Below are positions 1-8,848 of a stretch of 64,000 nt of DNA, in pieces (the first letter of the stretch is position 1; each line of letters opens with the position of its first letter). Source of the DNA: Microbacterium immunditiarum (GTDB taxonomy: Bacteria > Actinomycetota > Actinomycetes > Actinomycetales > Microbacteriaceae); assembly GCF_013409785.1 (NCBI RefSeq), contig NZ_JACCBV010000001.1:310001-374000 (forward strand). The letters are read 5' to 3'. Under the pieces are notes generated by a model, which saw only the letters and a list, made by a program, of their open reading frames with translations, ran no database searches and was not told the origin of the DNA. Both the position numbers and the translations under genes were made by a program.

Positions 1-581
1 TACGGGCCCGGCTTGATGGTCGTGAACTTCCACTCGCCGTTGTCGTTCGTGATCGTGCGGCCGGCGCCGGTGAAGTTCGGGTCGAGCGGCGCGGGGTGCT
101 GGTCGCGCTGATGGATGTAGCGGCCCGCCGCGTTCGCCTGCCAGATCTCGACGAGCTGGTTCGCGATGGGGCGTCCCCATGAGTCGAGGAGGCGACCCTG
201 CACGGTGATGCGCTCGCCCTGCGGCTCGCCGCGGTGCTGGAGCGTGAGGTCGGACTCGATCGCCGCGACGTCACGCTGTCCGTACGCGGGCGACCACAGC
301 TCGATCGTCTCGGGGTCGACGAGCCTCGGGTTCTTGGTCGGGTGGCGCAGGATGCTCGAGCGGTACGGCGGGAAGTCGTACATCGTCGAACGCAGCTTCT
401 CGCCGGCGGCCTCGCGACGCTCGTACTCGGCGTGGAGATCGGCGATCTCCTGGTTGATCTGCGACTGCGGGGGCATGTCGGCCGATGCGAGCAGCTGCTC
501 GGGCGCGAGTGGGGTCTGCTCGATGATGACCGACGACGAGAAGGCCTCTTCGTCCTTCGAGTCGGATTCGGCGCTGGTCAT
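1..581 (-). CDS. pcaH: Protocatechuate 3,4-dioxygenase beta subunit, C-terminus beyond window
   Basis: Intradiol ring-cleavage dioxygenase subunit that opens protocatechuate to 3-carboxy-cis,cis-muconate, the entry to the beta-ketoadipate pathway. My reading from the ATG at 581 gives 193 residues before the window edge. Family hallmarks are the FPPYRSSILRHPTKNP stretch near residue 70, LVEIWQANAAGRY near 145 and DQHPAPLDPNFTGAGR near 160, all typical of the beta (PcaH) chain. GAAGGAG lies a few bases before the ATG. The N-terminus is long and acidic. The alpha subunit pcaG normally follows, which would be outside the window. The catalytic Tyr/His iron ligands lie partly beyond the edge. PobA nearby makes the same substrate, so the call is strong. 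Confidence 0.93.
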   Translation of the reverse strand, partial: MTSAESDSKDEEAFSSSVIIEQTPLAPEQLLASADMPPQSQINQEIADLHAEYERREAAGEKLRSTMYDFPPYRSSILRHPTKNPRLVDPETIELWSPAYGQRDVAAIESDLTLQHRGEPQGERITVQGRLLDSWGRPIANQLVEIWQANAAGRYIHQRDQHPAPLDPNFTGAGRTITNDNGEWKFTTIKPGP

Positions 582-679
582 GACTGTCTCCTTCGACGCG
601 CCTCCGCACCGGAGGCGCAACACGAAAAGAGTGACAGTCGCAGCCTCACATGGCGCTGTGAATTCTCATTGCCTGGGAA

Positions 680-1438
680 TCAGACGTCACGCAGTGCCGC
701 GCGCAGATCCTTCGCCGCCTGCATCACGAGACCACTGAGCCGGCGCTCGTCGGCGGCCTCGAGGTGCACGACGATCCCGATCGCGATCGGAGGCAGTCCT
801 TCGACACGGGCGAGCGGCGCGGCGACCGACACGTTGCCGAGCGTCATCTCCTCGCGCGTGGTCGCGTAGCCCCGCGCGCGCGTGCGGGCGAGGTCGGCCC
901 GCAGCTCGTCCTCGGACGTGATCGACAGCGTCGTCTCGCGCTCGAGCGGCACCGAGAAGTACCGCTGCAGCCATGCCTCGTCTCGCGTCGACAGCAGCGC
1001 CTTGCCGACGCCGGTCGTGTGCAGCGGATGCCGCCCGCCCATGCGGCTCAGGGTCGGGATCGCCCCCTGCCCGGTGAGCCGCCCGACGAAGAGCGCGGTC
1101 GCGGTCTCGGGCGTCGGGGCGTCGAGCACCGCAAGGTGGACGTTCTCGCGCGTGGCCTCGTACAGGCGCGACATGTGCGGCAACGCGGTCTCGCGCAGGC
1201 GCAGTGCGAGCGGCGACAGCTCGCCGAGCTCCCACAGCTTCGCGCCGATCGTGTAGCGGTGCCCGGGCGTGCGTGTGAGCAGCCCGAACGACGTGAGCTG
1301 CGACAGCAGCCGGTGCAACGTCGACGACGGCAGCCCCGTCAGCTCGGCGATGCGGGTCGCCGAGAGCGCTGGCTCCTCGTCGGTGAAGCACTGAAGGACG
1401 CGCATCGCGCGTGTGAGCACACCTTCGCCCGGTTCCAA
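680..1438 (-). CDS. IclR-family transcription regulator (first of four)
   Basis: Transcription factor of 252 residues. The N-terminal winged helix (about residues 8-70, with LSATRIAELTGLPSSTLHRLL) is followed by an IclR effector domain ending near 250. The start is TTG at 1438, chosen because GGGGAGG sits five bases upstream; an internal ATG at codon 12 would cut into the first helix. It lies directly upstream of pcaH on the same strand with about 100 bases between, and head-to-head with another IclR gene. It probably controls pcaHG in response to an aromatic acid, by analogy with PcaR/PcaU-type regulators. The effector is inferred only. Confidence 0.85.
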   Translation of the reverse strand: MEPGEGVLTRAMRVLQCFTDEEPALSATRIAELTGLPSSTLHRLLSQLTSFGLLTRTPGHRYTIGAKLWELGELSPLALRLRETALPHMSRLYEATRENVHLAVLDAPTPETATALFVGRLTGQGAIPTLSRMGGRHPLHTTGVGKALLSTRDEAWLQRYFSVPLERETTLSITSEDELRADLARTRARGYATTREEMTLGNVSVAAPLARVEGLPPIAIGIVVHLEAADERRLSGLVMQAAKDLRAALRDV

Positions 1439-1524
1439 GATTGCCTCCCCGATATATCAGGCTACCTTCGGTTTCGGACGTGTGCGGTCCATCCGGGTCG
1501 CGCCGCTCCAGGGACTGCAGTCCC

Positions 1525-1591
1525 GTTTGGGGCGGATCTCCGGCTTCGGGGCGCATTTCGTGCGCCCCAAAGGCGGGAATCCGCCCCAAAC
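1525..1591. repeat. 67-bp intergenic inverted-repeat element, copy 1
   Basis: The ends are a perfect 13-bp inverted repeat, GTTTGGGGCGGAT and ATCCGCCCCAAAC. Inside is a second hairpin, GGGGCGCA-TTTCG-TGCGCCCC. A second element of exactly the same length and the same ends lies at 6309-6375. It sits between divergent IclR genes. It resembles small non-coding palindromic units dispersed between genes, and I know no assigned function. Confidence 0.7.
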
Positions 1592-1626
1592 CCACCTGGT
1601 CCGTGCGGTCGTGCGATTCTGGGCGC

Positions 1627-2376
1627 ATGGCCAACTCGCCGTCGGGCGACTCCTCGATCGACCGGATCGTGCGCGTGCTGGAGACGTTCACGATCGACCG
1701 CACGGTGCAGACCGCATCCGAGATCGGTCGCCATGCGAACCTTCCCTCGTCGACCGCGCACCGCCTCGTCGACGGGCTCGTCCATGCCGGACTGCTGGAA
1801 CGCGACGAGGAGCACCGCGTGAGCCTCGGCATGCGCCTGTGGGAGCTCGCGCTGCGCGGCTCGCGCGCTCTCCGACTGCGACAGGTCGCGCTGCCGCACA
1901 TGGAGCGCGTGCAGGCCCGCATCCGCGAGCACACCCAGCTCGCGGTGCTCGAGCAGGACTCCGCGCTCTTCCTCGAGCGCCTGTCGCACCCCGGCGCCGG
2001 CGCGAACATCACGCGCATCGCGGGCCGCCTTCCGCTGCACGCCTCCTCGTCGGGACTCGTGCTCCTCGCGCACGCGTCGGAGGAGGTGCGCGAGCGCGTG
2101 CTGGCGGCTCCTCTCGCGCAAGTGGCGAAGGAGACGGTGACGGATGCCCCGGCCCTCCGTCGCCTGCTCGCCCGCGTCCGCCGCGACGGGTACGTCGTGT
2201 CGCCGGGCTCCGTCGAGTCCGTGTCGACCGGCGTGGCGGTGCCCGTCCGCGACCGGTCCGGAGACGTCATCGCGGCACTGTCGGTGGTGCTGCCGCGCGA
2301 CGCTCCGACGGAGCAGGCGATCGCCGAGCTGCTGCGGGCGAGCCGCGGCATCCGCTCCGACCTGTCGGAGCACTGA
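1627..2376 (+). CDS. IclR-family transcription regulator (second)
   Basis: A 249-residue IclR protein with N-terminal winged helix (IDRIVRVLETF to VSLGMRLWELA, about residues 10-75) and the C-terminal ligand-binding domain. The open frame extends upstream, but the ATG at 1627 (MANSPSGDSS) starts right before the domain, and the longer frame would run through the inverted-repeat element. It ends about 100 bases before pobA on the same strand, so it is the likely pobA regulator. An operator candidate is at 2398-2411. Typical IclR length is 240-270. Confidence 0.85.
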   Translation: MANSPSGDSSIDRIVRVLETFTIDRTVQTASEIGRHANLPSSTAHRLVDGLVHAGLLERDEEHRVSLGMRLWELALRGSRALRLRQVALPHMERVQARIREHTQLAVLEQDSALFLERLSHPGAGANITRIAGRLPLHASSSGLVLLAHASEEVRERVLAAPLAQVAKETVTDAPALRRLLARVRRDGYVVSPGSVESVSTGVAVPVRDRSGDVIAALSVVLPRDAPTEQAIAELLRASRGIRSDLSEH

Positions 2377-2397
2377 CGGGACGGACGCGGGTTTCCC

Positions 2398-2411
2398 GTT
2401 CAATGGGGAAC
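2398..2411. promoter_or_regulatory. Candidate operator before pobA
   Basis: GTTCAATGGGGAAC is an inverted repeat (GTTC/GAAC) about 70 bases before the pobA start. It overlaps a larger near-palindrome TTCCC-N8-GGGAA. GTTC...GAAC-like sites are known for PcaR/PobR-type IclR regulators, so assignment to the adjacent IclR protein is an inference. Confidence 0.35.
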
Positions 2412-2480
2412 TCCGCCCGAACCGGGCCCGCCCCGACCACACTGGTGCACGCCATCGCCCACCTCGTCGAAGGAGACCCC

Positions 2481-3668
2481 GTGCCCGAGATCGTCCGCAC
2501 CCGCGTCGCCATCGTCGGCGCCGGCCCCGCGGGGCTGCTGCTGTCGCACCTGCTCGCCGCCGCCGGCATCGACTCGATCGTGATCGACAGCCGAACGCGC
2601 GAGCAGATCGAGCAGACGATCCGCGCGGGCATCCTCGAGCAGGGCACCGTCGAGGTGCTCGACGCGCTCGACGAGTTCAGCCGCGCGCGCACCGTCGGCC
2701 ATCGGCACGACGGCATCGAGCTGCGGTTCGCCGGCGCAGGGCACCGCATCGACTTCGCGTCTCTCGTCGGGCGCGGCGTGTGGCTGTACCCGCAGCACGA
2801 GGCGCTCAAGGATCTCATCGCGGCGCGGATCGCGGCGGGAGCGGACCTGCGGTTCGGCGTGACGGCGCAGCGCGTGGAGGGCGCGGCATCCGATCGGCCC
2901 CGCGTCTTCGCGACGGGCGCCGACGGCCGGGCCCTCGAGATCGACGCCGACTTCGTCGTGGGCGCCGACGGCTCGCACAGCGTCGTCCGCGCCGCCGTGA
3001 CGGGCTCGCAGACGGGCGGGTACTTCCGCGAGTACCCCTTCGCCTGGTTCGGCATCCTCTGCGAGGCTCCGCCCAGCGCGACCGAGCTCATCTACTCGAA
3101 CTCCCCCAACGGCTTCGCGCTCATCAGCCAGCGCAGCGCCACGGTGCAGCGCATGTACTTCCAGTGCGACCCCGAGGTCGACCCCGAGTCGTACACCGAG
3201 GAGCAGCTGTGGCACGAGCTGCAGTCGCGGGTTCCGGGCACGACGCTCAACGAGGGGCCGATCTTCCAGCGCGACGTGCTCCGGTTCCGGAGCTTCGTCG
3301 CGCACTCCCTGCGCACGGGCCGCGCCGCCCTCGTCGGCGACGCCGCGCACACCGTGCCGCCCACGGGCGCGAAGGGCATGAACCTCGCGGTCGCCGACGT
3401 GCTCGTGCTCGAGCGCGCGCTGCGTGCCCTGCTGCTCGAGAACGACGAGCGGCTCATCGACGCGTACCACGACACCGCGCTGCACCGCATCTGGAAGGCG
3501 CAGCACTTCTCGTGGTGGATGACGAGCATGCTGCACGTGGCACCGGATGCCTCGGACTTCGACCGCCTGCGCCAGCTCGGCGAGCTGCAGACCGTCGTCG
3601 AATCCGAGGCCGGACGCCGCTATCTCGCGGAGGCATACACGGGGTGGCCGCTCGAGGGGCGCGCGTAG
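2481..3668 (+). CDS. pobA: 4-hydroxybenzoate 3-monooxygenase
   Basis: Single-component FAD monooxygenase that converts 4-hydroxybenzoate to protocatechuate with NADPH and oxygen. At 395 residues it matches the 390-395 of the family. The Rossmann motif VAIVGAGPAGLLL is at residues 9-21, RAGILEQGTVEVLD near 49, YPQHEALKDL near 100, RMYFQCDPE near 220, and GDAAHTVPPTGAKGMNLA (FAD ribityl and substrate region) near 285. GTG at 2481 is preferred over an in-frame ATG at 2404 because AAGGAG lies just upstream and the FAD motif then sits at the usual place. It follows an IclR gene; pcaH nearby consumes its product. Confidence 0.95.
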   Translation: MPEIVRTRVAIVGAGPAGLLLSHLLAAAGIDSIVIDSRTREQIEQTIRAGILEQGTVEVLDALDEFSRARTVGHRHDGIELRFAGAGHRIDFASLVGRGVWLYPQHEALKDLIAARIAAGADLRFGVTAQRVEGAASDRPRVFATGADGRALEIDADFVVGADGSHSVVRAAVTGSQTGGYFREYPFAWFGILCEAPPSATELIYSNSPNGFALISQRSATVQRMYFQCDPEVDPESYTEEQLWHELQSRVPGTTLNEGPIFQRDVLRFRSFVAHSLRTGRAALVGDAAHTVPPTGAKGMNLAVADVLVLERALRALLLENDERLIDAYHDTALHRIWKAQHFSWWMTSMLHVAPDASDFDRLRQLGELQTVVESEAGRRYLAEAYTGWPLEGRA

Positions 3669-3683
3669 CTCCGGCGCTCGGCG

Positions 3684-4928
3684 CTACGCCTCGGGTCGTG
3701 CGGCGCTCGACCGCGCGGCGATCTCGGCCTGGAGCATCCGGGCCGACAGCGTGCCGCACACGAGCAGCACGAGCACCGCGGCGAGCACGACCAACAGGGG
3801 CACGGTCCACCCGCCCGTGAGCTCGCGGAGTCCGCCGAGGGCGAGCGGTCCCGCCGCGGACACGCCGTAGCCGACCGCCTGGACGAGGCCCGCGCGTCCG
3901 GCCGTGGTGTTCACGTCGGGCCCGAGCGTGCCGAAGGCGATGAACACGACAGTGATGCCGGCGCCCTGCGCGACGCCGCCGATCGATGTCCACACGAGCC
4001 ACCCCGCGGGGGCGAACAGGAACCCGAGGGGCACGACGAGCCACCCGATGCCCGCCGCGAGGAACCCGGCCGACAAGGACGCGCGCAACGTGAGCACCGG
4101 GATGAGGAGGCTCCCCGCGATGCCGGCGACCTGGAAGATCGACGCGATGGCACCGGCCGCGGCGCCCGAGAAGCCCTCGTCGCTGAGCAGCGACGGCAGC
4201 CACGCGGTCACACCGTAGAACGCGAACGCCTGCCCCGCGAAGGCCGCCGAGAGCAGGAGAGTCGGCCTGTGGCGCCAGGCCGATCCGCGAACGGTGCCCG
4301 AGACGGCGGATGCCGCGGGCCGAGGCGCGAACGCGCCGCGCAGTCCCCGCAGCGGGATCCAGCACGCGAGCGCCGCGACGGCGAAGCACGCCCATGACGC
4401 GAGCGCCCACCGCCAGCCGATCGCGTCGGCGAGCGGCGCGGTCGCAAGGGTGACGGTCATCGTGCCGATGTTGAGCGCCGACGTGTAGATGCCCGTCATG
4501 GTGTGCGCACGGTGCGGGCTGAACTCGCGGCTGATGATCACCGGGATCACGATGTTGCCGACGGTGAGGAACACGCCCATGAGGGCGGTGCCGATGAGGG
4601 CGAGCGCGATCCCGCCGGACACGCGCAGGAGGCATCCGGCGATCGTCCCGATCAGCGTGACGGTGAGCGCGAAGTCGGCGCCTCCGCGCCGCACGAGCGA
4701 GACCGCGGCGGGGGCGAACACGGCGAAGCACAGCACCGGGATGCTCGTGAGCAGGCCCACGACGGCAGCGGACACCTCGAGGTCCATGCCGATCTCGCGC
4801 GCGACCGGTGCGACCGCCAGGAACGGCGCGCGCAGGACCGCCGCCGTGAACACGATGACCGCGATGAGCAGCACGAAGTACTGGGTGCTGCCGCGGCTTC
4901 GCCAGCCGCCAGGTCGGTCGGACGTCAC
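3684..4928 (-). CDS. MFS transporter, CynX/NimT-like
   Basis: A 414-residue inner-membrane carrier with about 12 hydrophobic segments, beginning QYFVLLIAVIVFTAAVLRAP. The early motif AVLRAPFLAVAPVAREIG, followed by a GLLTSIPVLCF helix, is typical of the CynX/NimT (cyanate / 2-nitroimidazole) branch of the major facilitator superfamily. Start is GTG at 4928 with no clear Shine-Dalgarno. It converges with pobA at a 15-base gap and is divergent from a second carrier of the same branch. Aromatic acid uptake is possible from context, but the substrate cannot be read from sequence. Confidence 0.8.
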   Translation of the reverse strand: MTSDRPGGWRSRGSTQYFVLLIAVIVFTAAVLRAPFLAVAPVAREIGMDLEVSAAVVGLLTSIPVLCFAVFAPAAVSLVRRGGADFALTVTLIGTIAGCLLRVSGGIALALIGTALMGVFLTVGNIVIPVIISREFSPHRAHTMTGIYTSALNIGTMTVTLATAPLADAIGWRWALASWACFAVAALACWIPLRGLRGAFAPRPAASAVSGTVRGSAWRHRPTLLLSAAFAGQAFAFYGVTAWLPSLLSDEGFSGAAAGAIASIFQVAGIAGSLLIPVLTLRASLSAGFLAAGIGWLVVPLGFLFAPAGWLVWTSIGGVAQGAGITVVFIAFGTLGPDVNTTAGRAGLVQAVGYGVSAAGPLALGGLRELTGGWTVPLLVVLAAVLVLLVCGTLSARMLQAEIAARSSAARPEA

Positions 4929-5074
4929 CGGGCCACGGTACTGCCCGCGCGCAGGGACCGCGCATGGGCATCCCGATGGGTGGCTCGCGCCCGCTGCGCC
5001 CGAGTGCAGCGCCTCAGCCGCTGGGCGAGACCGTGCTTTGGCGTTCGCGGATGCGTCGACTAGGGTCGCCGCTC

Positions 5075-6283
5075 GTGACCGACACCGCCGCCGAGCGCCG
5101 CACGAGCATCGTGCTGCTGGTCGCGGCGGTGTGCCTCGTCGCGGCGAACATGCGCCCGACGATCACGGCGCTCGGCCCCCTCATCGACCAGATCGGCGCC
5201 GACACGGGATTGTCGGTCGCGGCGCTCGGTGCGCTGGCAGCGGTGCCCCTCGTCGCATGGGCGCTCTTCTCCCCGGTCGCCCACACGCTCAGCCGGCGCT
5301 ACGGGCAGCCGCGCACGCTGTCGTGGTCGCTCGTGGTGCTGCTGGTCGGCACGCTCGTGCGCTCGATTCCCGGGCCGATCGCGAGCCTCTGGATCGGAAC
5401 GGCGCTCATCGGCATGTCGCTCGCGATCGTGAACGTGCTCATGCCGGCCGTCGTGAAGCGCGAGTTCCCGGGCCACGTGGCGGCGATGACGTCCGTCTAC
5501 ACCGCTCTGCTCGGCGGATTCGGCGCGATCGCGTCGGGCGTCGCCGTGCCGATCTCGCTCATCCCGATCGACGGCGACCCCGCGGGCTGGCGCTTCGCGC
5601 TGCTCATCTCGGGCGGTGCGCTGCTGCCGTTCGCGATCGTTGCGTGGTGGTGGGCGCATCGCGGCGAGCATCACCGGTACGTGCGCTCGCCCGCGCACCA
5701 CGGCCGCACCGGCATCTGGACCGACCCCGTCGCGTGGCTCGTCGCCGCGTTCATGGGGCTGCAGTCGGCGACGTTCTACATGCTCGTGACGTGGCTCGCC
5801 GCGATCTCGATGTCGACGGGACGATCCGAGGTCGTCGCGGGCATCGACGTCATGGTCTACCAGCTCTTCTCGATCGCAGGGTCCCTCCTGCTCCCGTTCG
5901 TCTACCGCGGCCGCATCAGGCGCGCCGTCCCGGCGCTCATCCCGATCGTCGGCCTCGTCGGCGGCCTCGGGCTCATGCTGGCCCCGGCCGGCGTCCCCTT
6001 CTGGGGCGCGACCCTCGGCCTGTTCGGCGGCGCGTCGCTCGCGATGGCGATGACGCTCGTCGCCCAGCGGGCGCGCGACCACGACGCGTCATCCGCCCTG
6101 TCCGGCATGTCGCAGTCGGTGGGCTACCTCGTCGCGGCGTTCGGCCCGGTCGTGTTCGGCGGCCTCCACAGCCTCACGGGCGGCTGGACCGCCTCGCTCG
6201 CGCTGCTGCTCGCGGTCATCGCGACCCTGTCGGTCGTCGGGATCTTCGCGGGTCGCGAGCGTTTCGTCCTCGAGAAGCGCTGA
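5075..6283 (+). CDS. MFS transporter, CynX/NimT-like, second copy
   Basis: A 402-residue carrier with about 12 membrane segments. The NMRPTITALGPLIDQIGADTGLS motif in the first loop is the CynX-branch signature. I chose GTG at 5075: TAGGGT lies eight bases upstream, which fits a -10 box and a leaderless message. In-frame ATGs at 4964 and 5051 would add a hydrophilic N-terminus with no ribosome site. It is divergent from the gene at 3684-4928 and of the same branch, so the two may be ancient duplicates. Substrate unknown. Confidence 0.78.
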   Translation: MTDTAAERRTSIVLLVAAVCLVAANMRPTITALGPLIDQIGADTGLSVAALGALAAVPLVAWALFSPVAHTLSRRYGQPRTLSWSLVVLLVGTLVRSIPGPIASLWIGTALIGMSLAIVNVLMPAVVKREFPGHVAAMTSVYTALLGGFGAIASGVAVPISLIPIDGDPAGWRFALLISGGALLPFAIVAWWWAHRGEHHRYVRSPAHHGRTGIWTDPVAWLVAAFMGLQSATFYMLVTWLAAISMSTGRSEVVAGIDVMVYQLFSIAGSLLLPFVYRGRIRRAVPALIPIVGLVGGLGLMLAPAGVPFWGATLGLFGGASLAMAMTLVAQRARDHDASSALSGMSQSVGYLVAAFGPVVFGGLHSLTGGWTASLALLLAVIATLSVVGIFAGRERFVLEKR

Positions 6284-6308
6284 GCACCGGCATCCGGATC
6301 AGTCCTCG

Positions 6309-6375
6309 GTTTGGGGCGGATTTCCTCGTTTGGGGCGGAGGAAATCCGCCCCGAAGTCGGAATCCCGCCCCAAAC
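6309..6375. repeat. 67-bp intergenic inverted-repeat element, copy 2
   Basis: Same length and ends as 1525-1591: GTTTGGGGCGGA at the left and CCGCCCCAAAC at the right. Inside is a further GTTTGGGGCGGA and its partner GAAATCCGCCCC, so three or four arms can pair alternatively. It lies between the convergent MFS and marR genes and could also act as a bidirectional terminator. Confidence 0.7.
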
Positions 6376-6404
6376 GGCTCTGACGGATGCCGAGACCGCG
6401 GCCC

Positions 6405-6902
6405 TCAGCCGACCGACGCGCCCGGGGCCGCGGCCAGCGTCCGCAGGATCGCCTTCAGCTGGTCGCGGTCGTCGTCATCGAGCGCGCTGAAGCACTCCGC
6501 CTCGGCGCGCTCGGTCGCCGCGCGGGCGCCCGCGTAGACCTCGCGCCCCTCGTCTGTCGCGACCACGACGTTCACGCGACGGTCGTTGACGTCGGGCTCG
6601 CGGCGCACGAGCCCGCGCTTCTCGAGCTCGTCGATGAGCGCCACGATCTGGCTCGGATCGAGGCGCAGGAACTCCGAGAGCTCGCGCTGGTTCGGGCGCT
6701 CGCCGCTCACCGCGAGGGCGAGCACCGAGTACGAGCGCACCTTGAGCCCGAACCCGCCGACCGCGGCGTTGGCGGCCGCGAGCGTGATCGCGTTCGCGCG
6801 GGCGAGCAGGAACGCGGTGTCCTCGCCGACGGACGTGCTCCACAGGCGGTCGTTGCCGTCCGCCTGGCGGGCGGCCGGCGACGACGGGGAGGTGTTCCGC
6901 AT
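6405..6902 (-). CDS. MarR-family regulator
   Basis: A 165-residue winged-helix repressor. The DNA-binding segment runs about residues 55-125 (QRELSEFLRLDPSQIVALIDELEKRGLVRREPDVNDRRVN), with the usual wing DxNDRR. The start ATG at 6902 is six bases after TACCAT, a plausible -10 box, so the message may be leaderless. It is divergent from the SDR/CoA-ligase operon over 90 bases, the standard layout for a repressor controlling that operon and itself. The ligand is probably an aromatic acid or its CoA ester, by family habit. Confidence 0.85.
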   Translation of the reverse strand: MRNTSPSSPAARQADGNDRLWSTSVGEDTAFLLARANAITLAAANAAVGGFGLKVRSYSVLALAVSGERPNQRELSEFLRLDPSQIVALIDELEKRGLVRREPDVNDRRVNVVVATDEGREVYAGARAATERAEAECFSALDDDDRDQLKAILRTLAAAPGASVG

Positions 6903-6939
6903 GCAGGAATGGTATCCGCCCTTTGGAAGAACTCAAACA

Positions 6940-6968
6940 TTGACATTTTCAACGATTCGGGATTTCAT
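6940..6968 (+). promoter_or_regulatory. Promoter of acyl-CoA operon with possible MarR operator
   Basis: TTGACA (6940-6945), 17 bases, then TTTCAT (6963-6968). The -35 overlaps an inverted repeat TTGA-N5-TCAA at 6940-6952, a shape common in MarR-family operators. The opposite strand carries TTGAGT-N16-TACCAT for the marR gene. Confidence 0.5.
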
Positions 6969-6992
6969 GTGAGCGGACGCGAAGGAGCATGC

Positions 6993-7910
6993 ATGTCACT
7001 CGAAGGCAAAGTCGCAATCGTGACGGGCTCGGGCCGAGGCCTCGGCCTGGCCTACGCCCGTGAGCTCGCGCGGCAGGGTGCGGCCGTCGTCGTGAACGAC
7101 GTCGACGAGTCGATCGCCGCCGAGGCGGTCGCCGCGATCGAGGCCGACGGAGGGCGTGCGGTCGCCGTCGTCGCGCCGGTCGGGCCCACCGACACGGCGA
7201 AGCGGCTCGTGCAGACGGCGGTCGACACGTTCGGCCGCCTCGACATCCTCGTCACCAACGCCGGCGTCCTGCGCGACACCGTGCTGTGGAAGATGAGCGA
7301 CGACGACTTCGACACCGTCATCGACGTGCACCTGCGCGGCACGTTCACGTGCGTGCGCGAGGCGGCGACCTACATGCGCGCGAACGAGATCCCCGGTCGC
7401 ATCATCTGCATCGGCTCCCCCACCGGCCAGCGCGGCAACTTCGGCCAGACGAACTACGCCGCCGCGAAGGCCGGCATCGTCGGCATGGTCCGCACGTGGG
7501 CGCTCGAGCTCAAGAAGGCCGGCATCACCGCGAACGCGGTCATCCCCGTCGCCGCGACCGCGATGACCGCGACGGTCCCCTACTTCGCCGCCGCCGTCGA
7601 AGCCGACGAGAAGGGCGAGCCGATGCCCGCGTTCTTCCGGCACGACCTCGGGTTCGGGACGGCCGACGACGTGGCCGGGCTCATCGCATACCTGGGGTCG
7701 GATGCCGCGGCATCCGTCACCGGTCAGGCCATCGGCGTCGGCGGCGACCGCCTGCAGCTGTGGTCGCACCCCGAGGCCGTCGTCACGGCGTACCACGAGG
7801 GCGGCTGGTCGTACGCGGACCTCGAGGCCCAGTTCCCGTCGCTCGTCGGCGAGAAGCTGCAGAGCGTGGGCGAGAAGTTCCCGCCGCTGCCCGAAGAGCT
7901 GCAGCGCTGA
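6993..7910 (+). CDS. Short-chain dehydrogenase, 3-hydroxyacyl-CoA dehydrogenase-like
   Basis: NAD(P)-dependent SDR of 305 residues. The cofactor motif TGSGRGLGLAYA is at residues 10-21, NAG near 90, and the catalytic Ser...YAAAK near 140-160 (GSPTGQRGNFGQTNYAAAKAG). The RGLG form and the long C-terminal tail resemble the dehydrogenase part of multifunctional beta-oxidation enzymes (HSD17B4-like). Start ATG 6993 follows GAAGGAG. It is first in an operon with an amidohydrolase, a MaoC hydratase and an acyl-CoA ligase, so it probably oxidises a 3-hydroxyacyl-CoA in side-chain or ring-fission breakdown. Confidence 0.8.
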   Translation: MSLEGKVAIVTGSGRGLGLAYARELARQGAAVVVNDVDESIAAEAVAAIEADGGRAVAVVAPVGPTDTAKRLVQTAVDTFGRLDILVTNAGVLRDTVLWKMSDDDFDTVIDVHLRGTFTCVREAATYMRANEIPGRIICIGSPTGQRGNFGQTNYAAAKAGIVGMVRTWALELKKAGITANAVIPVAATAMTATVPYFAAAVEADEKGEPMPAFFRHDLGFGTADDVAGLIAYLGSDAAASVTGQAIGVGGDRLQLWSHPEAVVTAYHEGGWSYADLEAQFPSLVGEKLQSVGEKFPPLPEELQR

Positions 7911-7923
7911 GCCCCACACCGCC

Positions 7924-8811
7924 ATGACCCGCTACGAGCCCGCGATCGACCTCGACGCGATCGACGCGATCGACATCCACGTGCACATCGAGGTCGACGC
8001 CCACGGGCATGCGTCGCTGCCCGCCGACCTCGTCGAGGCGGCCTCGAAGTACTTCTCGACCGACGGACCCCGCCCCGACCTCGACAGCGTCGCGGAGTAC
8101 TACCGCGAGCGTCGCACTGCGGCCGTCGTGTTCACGGTCGACGCCGAGACGCAGCTCGGCCAGCCCCCGCTCAGCAGCGAGGAGATCGCGGCGGGCGCGG
8201 CGCGCAACAACGACGTGCTCGTGCCGTTCGGCTCGGTCGACCCGCGCCGCGCCGACGCCGTCGACCGCGTGCGGCGGCTCGTCGAGGACCACGGCGTGCG
8301 GGGCTTCAAGTTCCACCCGACCGTCCAGGGCTTCGACCCGAGCGACTCCACGCACAACCCGCTGTACGAGGCGCTGCAGGAGGCGGGCGTCATTGCGCTG
8401 TTCCACACGGGGCAGACCGGGATCGGCGCGGGCATGCCGGGCGGGCGCGGTCTTCGCCTCGGGCTGTCGAACCCGATGCTCCTCGACGGCGTGGCCGCCG
8501 ACTTCCCGGGGCTGCAGATCGTGATGGCGCATCCGTCGGTGCCGTGGCAGGACGAGGCCATCTCGGTCGCCACCCACAAGCACAACACGTGGATCGACCT
8601 GTCGGGGTGGAGCCCCAAGTACTTCCCCGAGGCGCTCGTGCGCGCCGCGAATTCGTACCTCAAGACCCGCGTCCTGTTCGGCTCGGACTTCCCGCTGCTG
8701 ACGCCCGACCGCTGGCGGCGCGACGCCGACGCCGCCGAGCTGTTCAAGCCCGAGGTCGTCGCCGGCATCCTGAAGCACAACGCGGCTCGACTGCTCGGAC
8801 TGGCCGCGTGA
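7924..8811 (+). CDS. Amidohydrolase-2 family TIM-barrel metalloenzyme
   Basis: A 295-residue PF04909-type protein. The metal site HVHI is at about residues 19-22. FKFHPTVQGF (about 120), FHTGQTG (about 150), MAHPSVPW (about 195) and GSDFPL (about 250) supply the remaining His and Asp ligands. Relatives include 4-oxalomesaconate hydratase, gamma-resorcylate decarboxylase and aromatic acid decarboxylases. It starts 13 bases after the SDR and is co-transcribed with it. Decarboxylation or hydrolysis of an aromatic or ring-fission acid is the likely role, but the reaction cannot be fixed. Confidence 0.8.
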   Translation: MTRYEPAIDLDAIDAIDIHVHIEVDAHGHASLPADLVEAASKYFSTDGPRPDLDSVAEYYRERRTAAVVFTVDAETQLGQPPLSSEEIAAGAARNNDVLVPFGSVDPRRADAVDRVRRLVEDHGVRGFKFHPTVQGFDPSDSTHNPLYEALQEAGVIALFHTGQTGIGAGMPGGRGLRLGLSNPMLLDGVAADFPGLQIVMAHPSVPWQDEAISVATHKHNTWIDLSGWSPKYFPEALVRAANSYLKTRVLFGSDFPLLTPDRWRRDADAAELFKPEVVAGILKHNAARLLGLAA

Positions 8812-8848
8812 GCAGCGGCATCCGTCTCGCCCAAAGAAGGAGAACCCC

